6,283 nt of DNA from Caryophanales bacterium UBA6356 (GCA_002440125.1 DJRQ01000015.1:29510-35792), one strand, 5' to 3'; positions 1 to 6,062 are shown, numbered from the stretch's first letter. Notes: a model not told the origin generated them from the letters alone. Numbers and translations are program-made.

Positions 1-62
1 ATCTACCTAGCTATTCATCGAAAATTTCAAGATGTTCCTTGGTGCCAAAAAAGTAAATTTAT

Positions 63-78
63 CATGCAAACCTCCCCT
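63..78 (-). promoter_or_regulatory. Strong ribosome binding site before a 12-codon frame
   Basis: On the minus strand AGGGGAGG (71-78) stands 5 nt before ATG (63-65), as good as any ribosome binding site in the window. The frame it opens stops after 12 codons (TGA at 27-29), and the other two frames also stop before the window edge (TAG in each). It may mark the start of a gene that has since decayed, or a short leader peptide. The peptide, MINLLFWHQGTS, is not one I recognise. Confidence 0.35.
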
Positions 79-428
79 CTTTTATCCTCCATACGTGACA
101 CAATATTTTTATTTTGAAGCCATGACATCAAAAATAACCACCACTCCTTAAAAACAAAATTTGATAAGCCAAATTATTTCCATGTATGCCTATTTTTGCA
201 ATTTGAGGAACATGAATGCGCGTAAAATCGCTCAATTTTTCTTCAGGCTACCACTTGGACAAGGTGTTCCACATTCATGTCTTAATGTATGAAGAACCAT
301 GAGCCAATAGAGATGAAAGCGATATTGTCTCCATTAAGCCCTCTAAGAAGGAAAACATAATATTTCCCTTTTCTTCTAATGAGCTTTGCTCCGCTCGCGA
401 TCCCAAAAATCACTCAAAAAAAGGTTAG

Positions 429-477
429 GTGTCAGTGGCGCATAAAGACACGGCGTTCGAGCAGATCATAGAACGCC
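429..477 (+). repeat. Two adjacent inverted repeats (possible stem-loops)
   Basis: GTGTC (429-433) pairs with GACAC (447-451), and immediately next to it GGCGTTC (452-458) pairs perfectly with GAACGCC (471-477) across a 12-nt loop. The two stems abut without a gap and could stack. The surrounding sequence also reads as a 30-codon open frame, so pairing may be chance. No known riboswitch or RNA family consensus is visible, and no T-run follows. Confidence 0.3.
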
Positions 478-719
478 AAGGCAACGATAAGGCGCGAAGG
501 TTAGAGAAAAGAACCATGTGAATAGCATCGTCGATAGGTTAACGAAGAACATATTACGCGCCTTCTATTCGGACTAGACGCAAAAGTTCCTATAGAAAAA
601 GCATAAGCCGCTTATTGGACTCACTACAAAACGATGCGAACAAACATCTAAAATAGAAGCGATAGTTGCTTACCTTTTTCGCCTTTTTTCATTTTATTTT
701 GCAAAAAGCTAATCTTACT

Positions 720-732
720 TAGCAAGTTGCTA
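720..732. promoter_or_regulatory. Dyad TAGCAA-G-TTGCTA, possible operator
   Basis: A perfect 6+1+6 palindrome centred on 726 lies 9 bp before a consensus TTGACA hexamer (742-747). Its right half-site AGTTGCT also occurs at 664-670. Placement just upstream of a possible -35 box would suit a regulator binding site for mutY, but no regulator is encoded nearby and no known consensus is matched with certainty. Confidence 0.3.
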
Positions 733-741
733 GATTTTCGT

Positions 742-771
742 TTGACAGGCTATCGCCGCTTTAAGGTTAAG
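742..771 (+). promoter_or_regulatory. Possible mutY promoter (weak -10)
   Basis: TTGACA at 742-747 is a perfect sigma-A -35 hexamer. The region 17-20 nt downstream offers only poor -10 matches: GTTAAG at 766-771 with an 18-bp spacer, or TAAGAT at 768-773 with 20 bp. The position about 65 bp before the mutY start is suitable. GGTTAAG (765-771) and CTTAACC (807-813) would form a 7-bp stem in the resulting leader. Confidence 0.25.
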
Positions 772-837
772 ATAGAACTTGCAAAATCCTCTGAGCATCT
801 AATAACCTTAACCAACAAGAGGCACTATGATATTCAT

Positions 838-1860
838 ATGACCTTTTCTACGTCCTCCTTTTTAAAATGGTATATAAAAAACCAAAGAATCCTTCCTTGG
901 CGAGAGGATCCCACCCCCTATCACGTCTATCTAAGCGAAATGATGCTTCAGCAAACCCAAGTCAAAAAGGTATTGCCTTACTACATTCGATTCCTTGAAG
1001 CCTATCCTTCCATAGATTCTTTAGCGAGCGCCACGCTTAAAGAAGTAAATCTCCTTTGGCAAGGCCTTGGCTATTATTCAAGGGCTAAAAATCTTCTAGA
1101 AGGCGCGAAAACCATCGCAAAACTCCATTCTTTTCCTCATTCGAAAGAAGATCTCTTAAAGATTTCAGGCATTGGCGAATATACCGCGAAAGCGATTTGT
1201 GCCATCGCCTTCCATCAAAAAGAAATCGCCGTGGATGGCAATCTTATTAGAGTCTATAGCCGTTTCCAAGAGGATAAGGAAAAGAACCTTTCACTTTTGA
1301 AAAGAAACGCGGAAGCCTTCTTTAAGAAAGCCCTCCAAAAAGAGGACCCTAGTTCCTTTAACCAGGCCTTAATGGATTTAGGAGAGATGGTTTGTCTTCC
1401 AAATGGCATGCCTTTATGCGCCTCTTGTCCTTTAAAGGAAGGTTGCAAAGCCCATAAACACAGCACACAACTTCTTTATCCTCCTAAGAAAGAGAAAAAA
1501 GAACGGAAACAAGTTGATATGACGGTTCTTCTTTTTAGATATCAAGACCAAATTTTCATCCATAAAAGAGAAGATAAAGGCCTATTGGCTTCGCTTTATG
1601 AATATCCAAACGTTCCCAAAAAACTAGAAAAGAGCGAGCTCGAAAGGATTCTTAAAGAGCAAGGGATCCTCTTTTCTAAGATTCTTTCGCTCCGAAAAGA
1701 AAAACACGCCTTCTCCCACATCCTTTGGAAAATGACGCCTTACCGAATAGAAACAGAAGCCTTGGATATCCCCTATCCGGGGGAATGGATTGCTCTAAAA
1801 GATTTAGGAACTCGATATCCTATGCCAAGCGCCTTTAAGAAAATAAAAATCGAAAATTAA
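838..1860 (+). CDS. mutY: Adenine DNA glycosylase MutY
   Basis: This enzyme removes adenine mispaired with 8-oxoguanine (or guanine) and so prevents G:C to T:A transversions. The 340-residue protein has the family layout. The LPWR segment (19-22) leads into SEMMLQQTQ, with catalytic Glu34. A helix-hairpin-helix follows at about 106-125 (ISGIGEYTAKAI), then VDGN with catalytic Asp133. A [4Fe-4S] loop has Cys186, Cys194, Cys197 and Cys203. The C-terminal NUDIX-like domain, from about 226, carries the 8-oxoG-sensing Phe-Ser-His triad at 292-294. The iron-sulfur spacing is C-X7-C-X2-C-X5-C, one residue longer than the X6 of the E. coli enzyme; I recall the same PNG-containing loop in other Firmicutes MutYs. 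ATG 838 is chosen because the protein then begins like its family; the frame is open back to TTG 727, but those 37 extra residues look unrelated. AAGAGG (817-822) sits rather far, 15 nt, from this start. It is transcribed alone, towards the kinase gene. Confidence 0.95.
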   Translation: MTFSTSSFLKWYIKNQRILPWREDPTPYHVYLSEMMLQQTQVKKVLPYYIRFLEAYPSIDSLASATLKEVNLLWQGLGYYSRAKNLLEGAKTIAKLHSFPHSKEDLLKISGIGEYTAKAICAIAFHQKEIAVDGNLIRVYSRFQEDKEKNLSLLKRNAEAFFKKALQKEDPSSFNQALMDLGEMVCLPNGMPLCASCPLKEGCKAHKHSTQLLYPPKKEKKERKQVDMTVLLFRYQDQIFIHKREDKGLLASLYEYPNVPKKLEKSELERILKEQGILFSKILSLRKEKHAFSHILWKMTPYRIETEALDIPYPGEWIALKDLGTRYPMPSAFKKIKIEN

Positions 1861-1886
1861 GAACAAAACGCCTTTATTTTAGTTGT

Positions 1887-2735
1887 TTATTCTCCGATAT
1901 CCTTTCCCAATTCATGGATGAAAAGAGGGATGGCGCCTTCAAAGGATGCGCCATAGAGAACCCCATTTTCTTTCGCTTCGTTCGATAATCTAATTGCTTC
2001 ATGCACATAATCATGGGCAATGCGGGTGGCCTCATAAAGGGAAAAGCCATTTCCCAAAGCGCCCGTAAGCGAAGAAGCGAACAAATCCCCCGTTCCATGG
2101 AAACGCCCTGGGTAAAGCTCGGTGCTATAGATTCTAATATCCCCTCCTTCGTAAACGATATCGCTTATCTCGTTCGGATGAATGGTTTGCCCAGTCAAAA
2201 CGATTTTGGATGGGCCAAGCTTCGCCAAAGAGGTTAAGAGAAAGGAATAGAACTCCTTATCAAGTCCTGCTTCTCTATTGGGATAAGGAACATCCGAAAG
2301 AAGGCACGCTTCGGTGAGGTTAGGGACGATGATATCCGCATAAGAGATAAGTTCCTTCATCTTGGCGACATGCTCTTCTTGAAAGCCAGGGTAGAGAGAG
2401 CCGTTATCTGCCATCGCAGGATCGACAAGAAGAGAAGTCGAAGGCATTCGAAGCTCTTTGACGATCTTGATCACAAGAGATATTTGCTCCGTTCCTAAAT
2501 AGCCAGTATAGATGTAGTCAAAGGCATTTTTGTAGCCTTTCCATTTTTCGACAATCGGAAGCATCTCTTCGGTAAGGTCTTTATAAGTCCAACTCTTAAA
2601 AGCGGTGTGATTCGATAGTATCGCCGTTGGAATGGCCACGCATTCTAAGCCAGAAGCGCTAATGGTCGGTATGGCGACGGTCAAGGAGCATCTTCCAAGG
2701 CAACTGAAGTCTTGAATCGTCAATACGCGTTTCAT
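1887..2735 (-). CDS. Pyridoxamine/pyridoxal kinase (PdxK/PdxY-like, ribokinase superfamily)
   Basis: This is a cytosolic kinase expected to phosphorylate pyridoxamine, pyridoxal or pyridoxine with ATP in the vitamin B6 salvage pathway. The 282 residues match the usual length of the Firmicutes pyridoxamine kinase group. The N-terminus (TIQDFSCLGRCSLT, 6-19) and the segment PTAILSNHTAF (36-46) are the substrate-side motifs of that group. VDPAMADNGSLY (104-115) is the conserved central motif, and FHGTGDLFAS (212-221) is the ribokinase-type ATP/anion-hole signature with catalytic base Asp217. The ATG start has AAGGAG 7 nt upstream, and this site overlaps the stop codon of the CvpA-family gene 11 bp away, which indicates co-transcription and probably coupled translation. 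Pyridoxal versus pyridoxamine preference cannot be told from sequence. A distant HMP kinase role is possible but less likely given the N-terminal motifs. Confidence 0.9.
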   Translation of the reverse strand: MKRVLTIQDFSCLGRCSLTVAIPTISASGLECVAIPTAILSNHTAFKSWTYKDLTEEMLPIVEKWKGYKNAFDYIYTGYLGTEQISLVIKIVKELRMPSTSLLVDPAMADNGSLYPGFQEEHVAKMKELISYADIIVPNLTEACLLSDVPYPNREAGLDKEFYSFLLTSLAKLGPSKIVLTGQTIHPNEISDIVYEGGDIRIYSTELYPGRFHGTGDLFASSLTGALGNGFSLYEATRIAHDYVHEAIRLSNEAKENGVLYGASFEGAIPLFIHELGKDIGE

Positions 2736-2746
2736 GCTTCATCTCC

Positions 2747-3265
2747 TTAAGCGGCACTCGCTCCAAAAAGGGAGGAGAGATAATCATAAATCGATAGGGA
2801 AAGAGAGAAGGAGCCGCTTTCGCTAAGGCCTTCGATGGAATCCTTTAAGCTCGGTATCGAAGCGATAATCACAAGAGCGACCACCACTAACGAGAAAGAA
2901 AAGATAAGACCATTAAAGCCGCCAAGAACGCGGCAAAGCACGCCATTGGAATCGGTAAGAAGATGAGACAAAGGCAAAGTGATGAGCCAAAGAAGGAAAG
3001 ATAAGAGCAAAGAGGAGACAATATAAAGAGCAAGGAAGGCAATCCACTTTCCAAAGACTTCGTTTCGAAGCGTCTCTAACATAAACCTTTGATACCAATC
3101 GGTAGAGATCACCATATCCAAAAAGGCAAAAGAAACCCAAAGGGCTATAGCCATGGAAAGAAGCACGAGAACTTTATTGAAAGCCTTCTTCCGAAAGCCG
3201 ATTAAGACCCCTAGAACTAAACCAAGCGCCACGACGACAATCGCGATAATATCAATGTAATTCAT
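2747..3265 (-). CDS. CvpA family membrane protein
   Basis: This is an integral membrane protein of 172 residues with four likely transmembrane segments, at about 4-24, 30-53, 74-101 and 115-138. The start MNYIDIIAIVVV followed by Gly15, Gly19 and GFRKK (23-27) is the typical N-terminal pattern of the CvpA (colicin V production) family: an acidic residue at the membrane edge, glycine-spaced helix and basic end. GGFNGL (115-120) before the last helix also fits. The family's molecular role is poorly defined; members have been linked to colicin V export and envelope functions. A very good ribosome binding site, AGAGGAGG, precedes ATG by about 6 nt. It is the first gene of a two-gene unit with the B6 kinase, a pairing I do not recognise as a conserved one. 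The C-terminus ends in a serine-rich amphipathic stretch after 150. Confidence 0.8.
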   Translation of the reverse strand: MNYIDIIAIVVVALGLVLGVLIGFRKKAFNKVLVLLSMAIALWVSFAFLDMVISTDWYQRFMLETLRNEVFGKWIAFLALYIVSSLLLSFLLWLITLPLSHLLTDSNGVLCRVLGGFNGLIFSFSLVVVALVIIASIPSLKDSIEGLSESGSFSLSLSIYDYLSSLFGASAA

Positions 3266-3281
3266 AGAACACCTCCTCTAA

Positions 3282-3311
3282 AAGATAATGAAAAGAAAGA
3301 GACGATGTAAA
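3282..3311 (-). promoter_or_regulatory. Possible promoter of the cvpA-kinase pair
   Basis: In the 83-bp gap after the transporter stop, the minus strand has TTTACA (3306-3311, one mismatch to the -35 consensus) and TATCTT (3282-3287, four of six to the -10) with an 18-bp spacer. This is the best candidate in the gap. Read-through from the transporter locus is also possible, since I see no clear terminator between them. Confidence 0.3.
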
Positions 3312-3348
3312 GGGCATTTCAAAAAGAGCGTGGTTTTGCAGATGTTTT

Positions 3349-5181
3349 TTAGTTTTTGTTTCGAATAATCTGAACCGGTTTAATGCGAATCACGAGGATA
3401 AGAGTCATTAAGGAAATAAGAAGCGTTAAGAAGAACAATGAGACGATGCTCATAATGGCGAAGATCCAATTGAAAGTCAGGATGTCGCTAAAGACGAAGG
3501 AATAGCCTTTCCAATTGTTGATGAAGGCATGGAGGATGACCTTGTTGAGAATGATGCAAAGCACATAATAGAAAACGATGAAGAAAAGAGAGGAAAAAGT
3601 GCTGAAATTCAAGGTTGTAAGACCGAAAACACGAGAAAGACTCCCATTCTTCATGCCAAGTGCTTTCAATATGCCGATGTTATAACGCTGAGACTTGATG
3701 ACGTCGATGCTATAGAAAAGAAGGAGCACGACCGCCATTATAAGACAGGCGTAGGAAAGGACGCGAAAGGCTTTCGCAAAGGACTCTATCGTTTTAGTGA
3801 CGTTATTGAGATAAACCGATAAAGGGTTTGCAATGGAAATGCCATCATCCTTCAATAAAGTTCGGACATCGTCGATTTTATTGATATCATCCATAAAAAT
3901 GCCGTATTGGCAAAGACGGCCAGCCTTGATGGCCTTATAAACGCTTGGACTCACGATATATTCAGACCATCCTCCATAACGAGCCGATTTATAAATATCT
4001 TCGTGATTCTCGATGATCCTGATTTTCATATTAGGCAACGTCTTAAAGGACCTATAACCCCCATCAATATTGTGACCAAGCGTTATCGATACGCCTCCGT
4101 TTTGATTAAACCGATTATCGATGTATTCCTCTAAAGAGGAGGCATCGCTTCTCCCGGTCAAACTAGCCAATGCTTCGTAGCGGATATAGATTTCATCGTC
4201 CGACACTTCACTCGATGCGGTATAGCCACCAGTGCGAAGACCATAGTTTCGATTCTCGTCTAAACGAAAGGAAGCGTTAGGAACATAGACGGATCCATGG
4301 GTATCGAGATCCTCTAAATACGCATCGATAAAATCATCTTCAAGACTATAGCAGCAATTGAAATAGTTCATTAACTTCACCGTCTTGGGATAGTTCTTCT
4401 CATTGAGAAGGACGTTATGATCTTGGCCTTGAAGAGCTTTACGCAGGTCCTTGAGCTTTTCTTGGTATCCCGTTTTAAGAATGCCATTTATCCAATAACC
4501 GCCCTGAGGGGAAGAAATGGTTTGGATGGATTTAACGAAGTTTTGGTAATCGCCATTCATTTGTCTCCCATTCAAATAGGAATCCGCAACATAGTCCGTC
4601 ACAACAAGACCGGATTTCTTCTGGGTAGGATTCCGATAGACATGTTCCAAAGAGGAAAGATCAAGCGCTTGTTTGAGAAAAGATTCGTTTACGACGCCTA
4701 CTCCTCTTGTCTCATAAGCGAAAAATGTCCTATAGCTTTGGGGATTCAAAGGATGATCGTTAGCCAGTTGGCCTGCACTCGTTCCGCAACCGACTGGAAT
4801 GTTATAAAGAGGAAAGCTTTCGTTCGGATAAGCTTCCGCAAGTTTCTCGTTAATAGAACTATTGATGCTATAGATGGTATCGTCCCACCCCGAGCCTGTG
4901 CTGGTCGTTTGCTTCTCAATTATAAAAGCGCTATCTCCGCTTCTTTTAATCGATCTCATCTCATAGCTTTGTCGATCAAAAGATTGAAAGGAAAGGCAAA
5001 CGGCAAAGAGAGCGAAAGCAAGAGCGCTCAGAAAAGAGAAAAGACCGCTCTTGAAGAGATGCTTATTGAATAGCCTAAAAACATTCCGGAAACATTTGAA
5101 ATGATACCTGCTATGGAAATTGAAATCGCTTCGCTCTTCTTCGCTTTCTTTCGTTTCTTCAAAAAAGGATCTTCTGGACAA
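3349..5181 (-). CDS. FtsX/MacB-type permease domain (C-terminal part of the split transporter)
   Basis: This frame of 610 codons forms the membrane half of the transporter. A charged linker (1-25) and basic segment precede the first transmembrane helix at about 44-66. A large outside domain follows at about 67-470, the place of the MacB periplasmic core-like domain. Three further helices lie at about 475-493, 528-550 and 572-600. The motif SQRYNIGILKALGMKNG between helices 2 and 3 is the cytoplasmic coupling region typical of FtsX permeases, and the C-terminus KPVQIIRNKN is the usual ending (compare IxPxxALR). The frame's first start-like codon, TTG 5179-5181, lacks a ribosome binding site, and the first ATG (residue 75) lies beyond helix 1, so the piece cannot plausibly be translated alone. 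Upstream the same frame is open to a TAA at 5221-5223, giving room for joining to the ATPase. The substrate is unknown. Confidence 0.8.
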   Translation of the reverse strand: MSRRSFFEETKESEEERSDFNFHSRYHFKCFRNVFRLFNKHLFKSGLFSFLSALAFALFAVCLSFQSFDRQSYEMRSIKRSGDSAFIIEKQTTSTGSGWDDTIYSINSSINEKLAEAYPNESFPLYNIPVGCGTSAGQLANDHPLNPQSYRTFFAYETRGVGVVNESFLKQALDLSSLEHVYRNPTQKKSGLVVTDYVADSYLNGRQMNGDYQNFVKSIQTISSPQGGYWINGILKTGYQEKLKDLRKALQGQDHNVLLNEKNYPKTVKLMNYFNCCYSLEDDFIDAYLEDLDTHGSVYVPNASFRLDENRNYGLRTGGYTASSEVSDDEIYIRYEALASLTGRSDASSLEEYIDNRFNQNGGVSITLGHNIDGGYRSFKTLPNMKIRIIENHEDIYKSARYGGWSEYIVSPSVYKAIKAGRLCQYGIFMDDINKIDDVRTLLKDDGISIANPLSVYLNNVTKTIESFAKAFRVLSYACLIMAVVLLLFYSIDVIKSQRYNIGILKALGMKNGSLSRVFGLTTLNFSTFSSLFFIVFYYVLCIILNKVILHAFINNWKGYSFVFSDILTFNWIFAIMSIVSLFFLTLLISLMTLILVIRIKPVQIIRNKN

Positions 5182-5879
5182 AAGCTCTTTGATGTCATTT
5201 TTTGGATAAGCCCATTGAGCTTATCCATCCGTTCTTTATCGCTTAAAAGCGATTCCTCAAGGTAATACGTTCCTTTCTTCTTGCGTTTGGCACCGCTATA
5301 AGAAGTGTCATCGATGACCTTTCCATTGTCGAGCGTAATAACCCTATCGCCATATTCATAGGCATTGTCTAGGTTATGGGAAACAATCAAAACAAGGGAC
5401 TTTTGCGACTCTTTTTTCAATATTTGCAGAACTTTCTTCGAACTTTGCTCATCAAGATTCCCTGTCGGTTCATCCGAAAAAATGATCTTTGGGTGCTTTA
5501 TTAAGGCACGCGCCACGGCGACGCGTTGTTTCTCCCCACCGCTTAGTTCTCTCCCCAAACGATGCTTATATCCTTTTAGGCCAACCGAGTTTAAAAGATC
5601 ATCGATTTCCCTCTCGTGTCCGTGCACGCCATCCAAAAGCCCAAAAGCGATGTTTTGACGCACGCTTACGTCTTCGATAAGGCAATAATCCTGAAAGACA
5701 AAACCAATGGAATTAAGAACGAAGGAATCGAAAACGGATTCTTTCATCGCTCCTATGTCTTCCCCGTCGTAATAGATCTTTCCCGAAGTGGCATTATCAA
5801 GACCCGCCGTGATGTTTAAAAGAGTGCTTTTCCCACTCCCCGATCGGCCGATAATGAAAACCATTCCATGGTCGGGCAA
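5028..5879 (-). CDS. ABC transporter ATPase domain (middle part, lacking its N-terminus)
   Basis: All nucleotide-binding motifs are present: Walker A GRSGSGKST (11-19), Q-loop Gln63 in VFQD, signature LSGGE (112-116), Walker B IIFSDEP with Glu137, D-loop GNLDEQ, and switch His168. This is the MacB/LolD-like class (long Q-loop region, PTGNLD). The frame begins at TTG 5877-5879 with no ribosome binding site and lacks the first strand and A-loop region, which lie in another frame just upstream. The genuine domain probably ends near residue 227 or 238; the codons after that, down to 5028, overlap the permease frame by 154 bp and give a lysine-rich tail that looks like out-of-frame reading. It would energise the linked permease from the cytoplasmic face. 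Confidence 0.85.
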   Translation of the reverse strand: MPDHGMVFIIGRSGSGKSTLLNITAGLDNATSGKIYYDGEDIGAMKESVFDSFVLNSIGFVFQDYCLIEDVSVRQNIAFGLLDGVHGHEREIDDLLNSVGLKGYKHRLGRELSGGEKQRVAVARALIKHPKIIFSDEPTGNLDEQSSKKVLQILKKESQKSLVLIVSHNLDNAYEYGDRVITLDNGKVIDDTSYSGAKRKKKGTYYLEESLLSDKERMDKLNGLIQKMTSKSFCPEDPFLKKRKKAKKSEAISISIAGIISNVSGMFLGYSISISSRAVFSLF

Positions 5880-5962
5880 GGTGTGATATTGATTTTGTTT
5901 AAAGCAATCTTCTCGTTCTTCTTATCACGATAAATTTTAGAAACATCGACAAGCTTAATCAT
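5816..5962 (-). pseudogene. N-terminal fragment of the ABC ATPase, frameshifted
   Basis: From ATG 5960-5962 the frame encodes MIKLVDVSKIYRDKK and then KIALNKINI, exactly the first strand and adenine-contact region (Tyr11) expected before an ABC Walker A. After Thr27 it runs out of frame for 21 residues and stops at TAA 5816-5818, for 48 codons in total. The missing continuation is found in the -1 frame. A modest ribosome binding site, GAGG (5970-5973), lies 7 nt before the ATG and is part of an 8-bp palindrome. This is the true start of the transporter gene. Confidence 0.8.
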
Positions 5963-5965
5963 GAA

Positions 5966-5985
5966 GAGGCCTCAGGCGAACGCCT
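5966..5985. promoter_or_regulatory. Palindrome and hairpin over the transporter ribosome binding site
   Basis: GAGGCCTC (5966-5973) is a perfect palindrome that contains the GAGG ribosome binding site of the transporter, and AGGCGAACGCCT (5974-5985) next to it is a perfect 5-bp stem with a 2-base centre. In the minus-strand transcript these lie in the leader just before the ATG and could lower translation. On the + strand the second one is followed by TTGTTT, too weak to call a terminator. Confidence 0.35.
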
Positions 5986-5995
5986 TGTTTAAAAA

Positions 5996-6023
5996 ATTTT
6001 ATTCCACTCGCATTTGGAAACAA
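5996..6023 (-). promoter_or_regulatory. Possible promoter of the ABC transporter
   Basis: On the minus strand TTGTTT (6018-6023) and TAAAAT (5996-6001, five of six to the -10 consensus) are separated by 16 bp, about 35 bp before the ATG. Transcription would start just before the AGGCG hairpin. The -35 is weak (TTG only). An alternative -10, TATAAC, lies further upstream at about 6031-6036 without a convincing -35. Confidence 0.35.
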
Positions 6024-6062
6024 CACAAATGTTATAGATGAATATTGTTATTTGTATTTGTG
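6024..6062. repeat. Inverted repeat CACAAAT / ATTTGTG
   Basis: CACAAAT at 6024-6030 and ATTTGTG at 6056-6062 are perfect 7-bp inverted copies 25 bp apart, just upstream of the possible -35 of the transporter. CATTTG (6011-6016) and CAAATG (6026-6031) form a second, competing inverted pair. They could be operator half-sites or a chance product of AT-rich sequence. Confidence 0.3.

Larger units (their letters stand above)
1..726. other. Intergenic or decayed region with no convincing gene
   Basis: No reading frame on either strand reaches a length or composition that I can call a gene. Short open pieces are present: a 30-codon frame from GTG 429 to TGA 521 on the + strand, and a minus-strand frame from ATG 128 to TGA 27 that includes a second ATG at 65 with a strong ribosome binding site. 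Base composition shifts inside the stretch: 1-200 is very AT-rich, while 430-560 looks like the coding DNA of the neighbours. That pattern would fit gene relics mixed with spacer, but I cannot match any piece to a family. T-rich runs at 674-700 have no stem in front of them and so are not called as a terminator. Confidence 0.6.
3349..5962 (-). pseudogene. ABC-FtsX fused transporter split by two frameshifts
   Basis: Taken together, the three minus-strand frames spell one protein of about 870 residues: ATPase strand 1 (from ATG 5960-5962), the rest of the ATPase, then an FtsX/MacB-type permease. This ATPase-permease fusion is a known Firmicutes architecture of the type VII (MacB/LolCDE/BceAB) ABC superfamily, used for mechanical work on envelope substrates or peptide export rather than simple import. 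The first break lies at about 5880-5890, where the N-terminal frame (ending NKINIT) should continue into LPDHGMVFIIG. The second lies between about 5218 and 5160. Both need a shift of -1, equal to one missing base or two extra. At the first, an ACAC where AC would suffice suggests a dinucleotide duplication or a one-base loss. At the second, an A6 run (5198-5203) or a T6 run (5161-5166) is the likely site. The remaining 2.5 kb is open and motifs are intact, so the damage is recent or artefactual. Confidence 0.7.

Noticed and set aside
210..280. ACATGAATG / CATTCATGT inverted repeat as an insertion sequence end pair
   Set aside because: The 9-bp copies (210-218 and 272-280) enclose only 53 bp, with no transposase and no flanking direct repeats.
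452..477. GTTCGAG stretch as part of a tRNA
   Set aside because: No acceptor, D-arm or anticodon arm can be drawn around it.
727..837. N-terminal extension of MutY from TTG 727
   Set aside because: The 37 residues do not resemble any MutY N-terminus, the TTG has no ribosome binding site, and the family-like start is ATG 838.
1840..1889. Bidirectional terminator between mutY and the kinase
   Set aside because: AAAATAAA (1840-1847) and TTTATTTT (1873-1880) are inverted copies, but the stem would be purely A/T with a 25-nt loop; I cannot support a terminator.
3321..3349. Terminator after the permease on the minus strand
   Set aside because: Only a 5-bp CAAAA/TTTTG pairing is available and no GC stem with a T-run is present.
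4417..5073. 218-codon + strand frame opposite the permease
   Set aside because: It lies antisense to a permease with clear helices and motifs and has no recognisable domain; it is a shadow frame.
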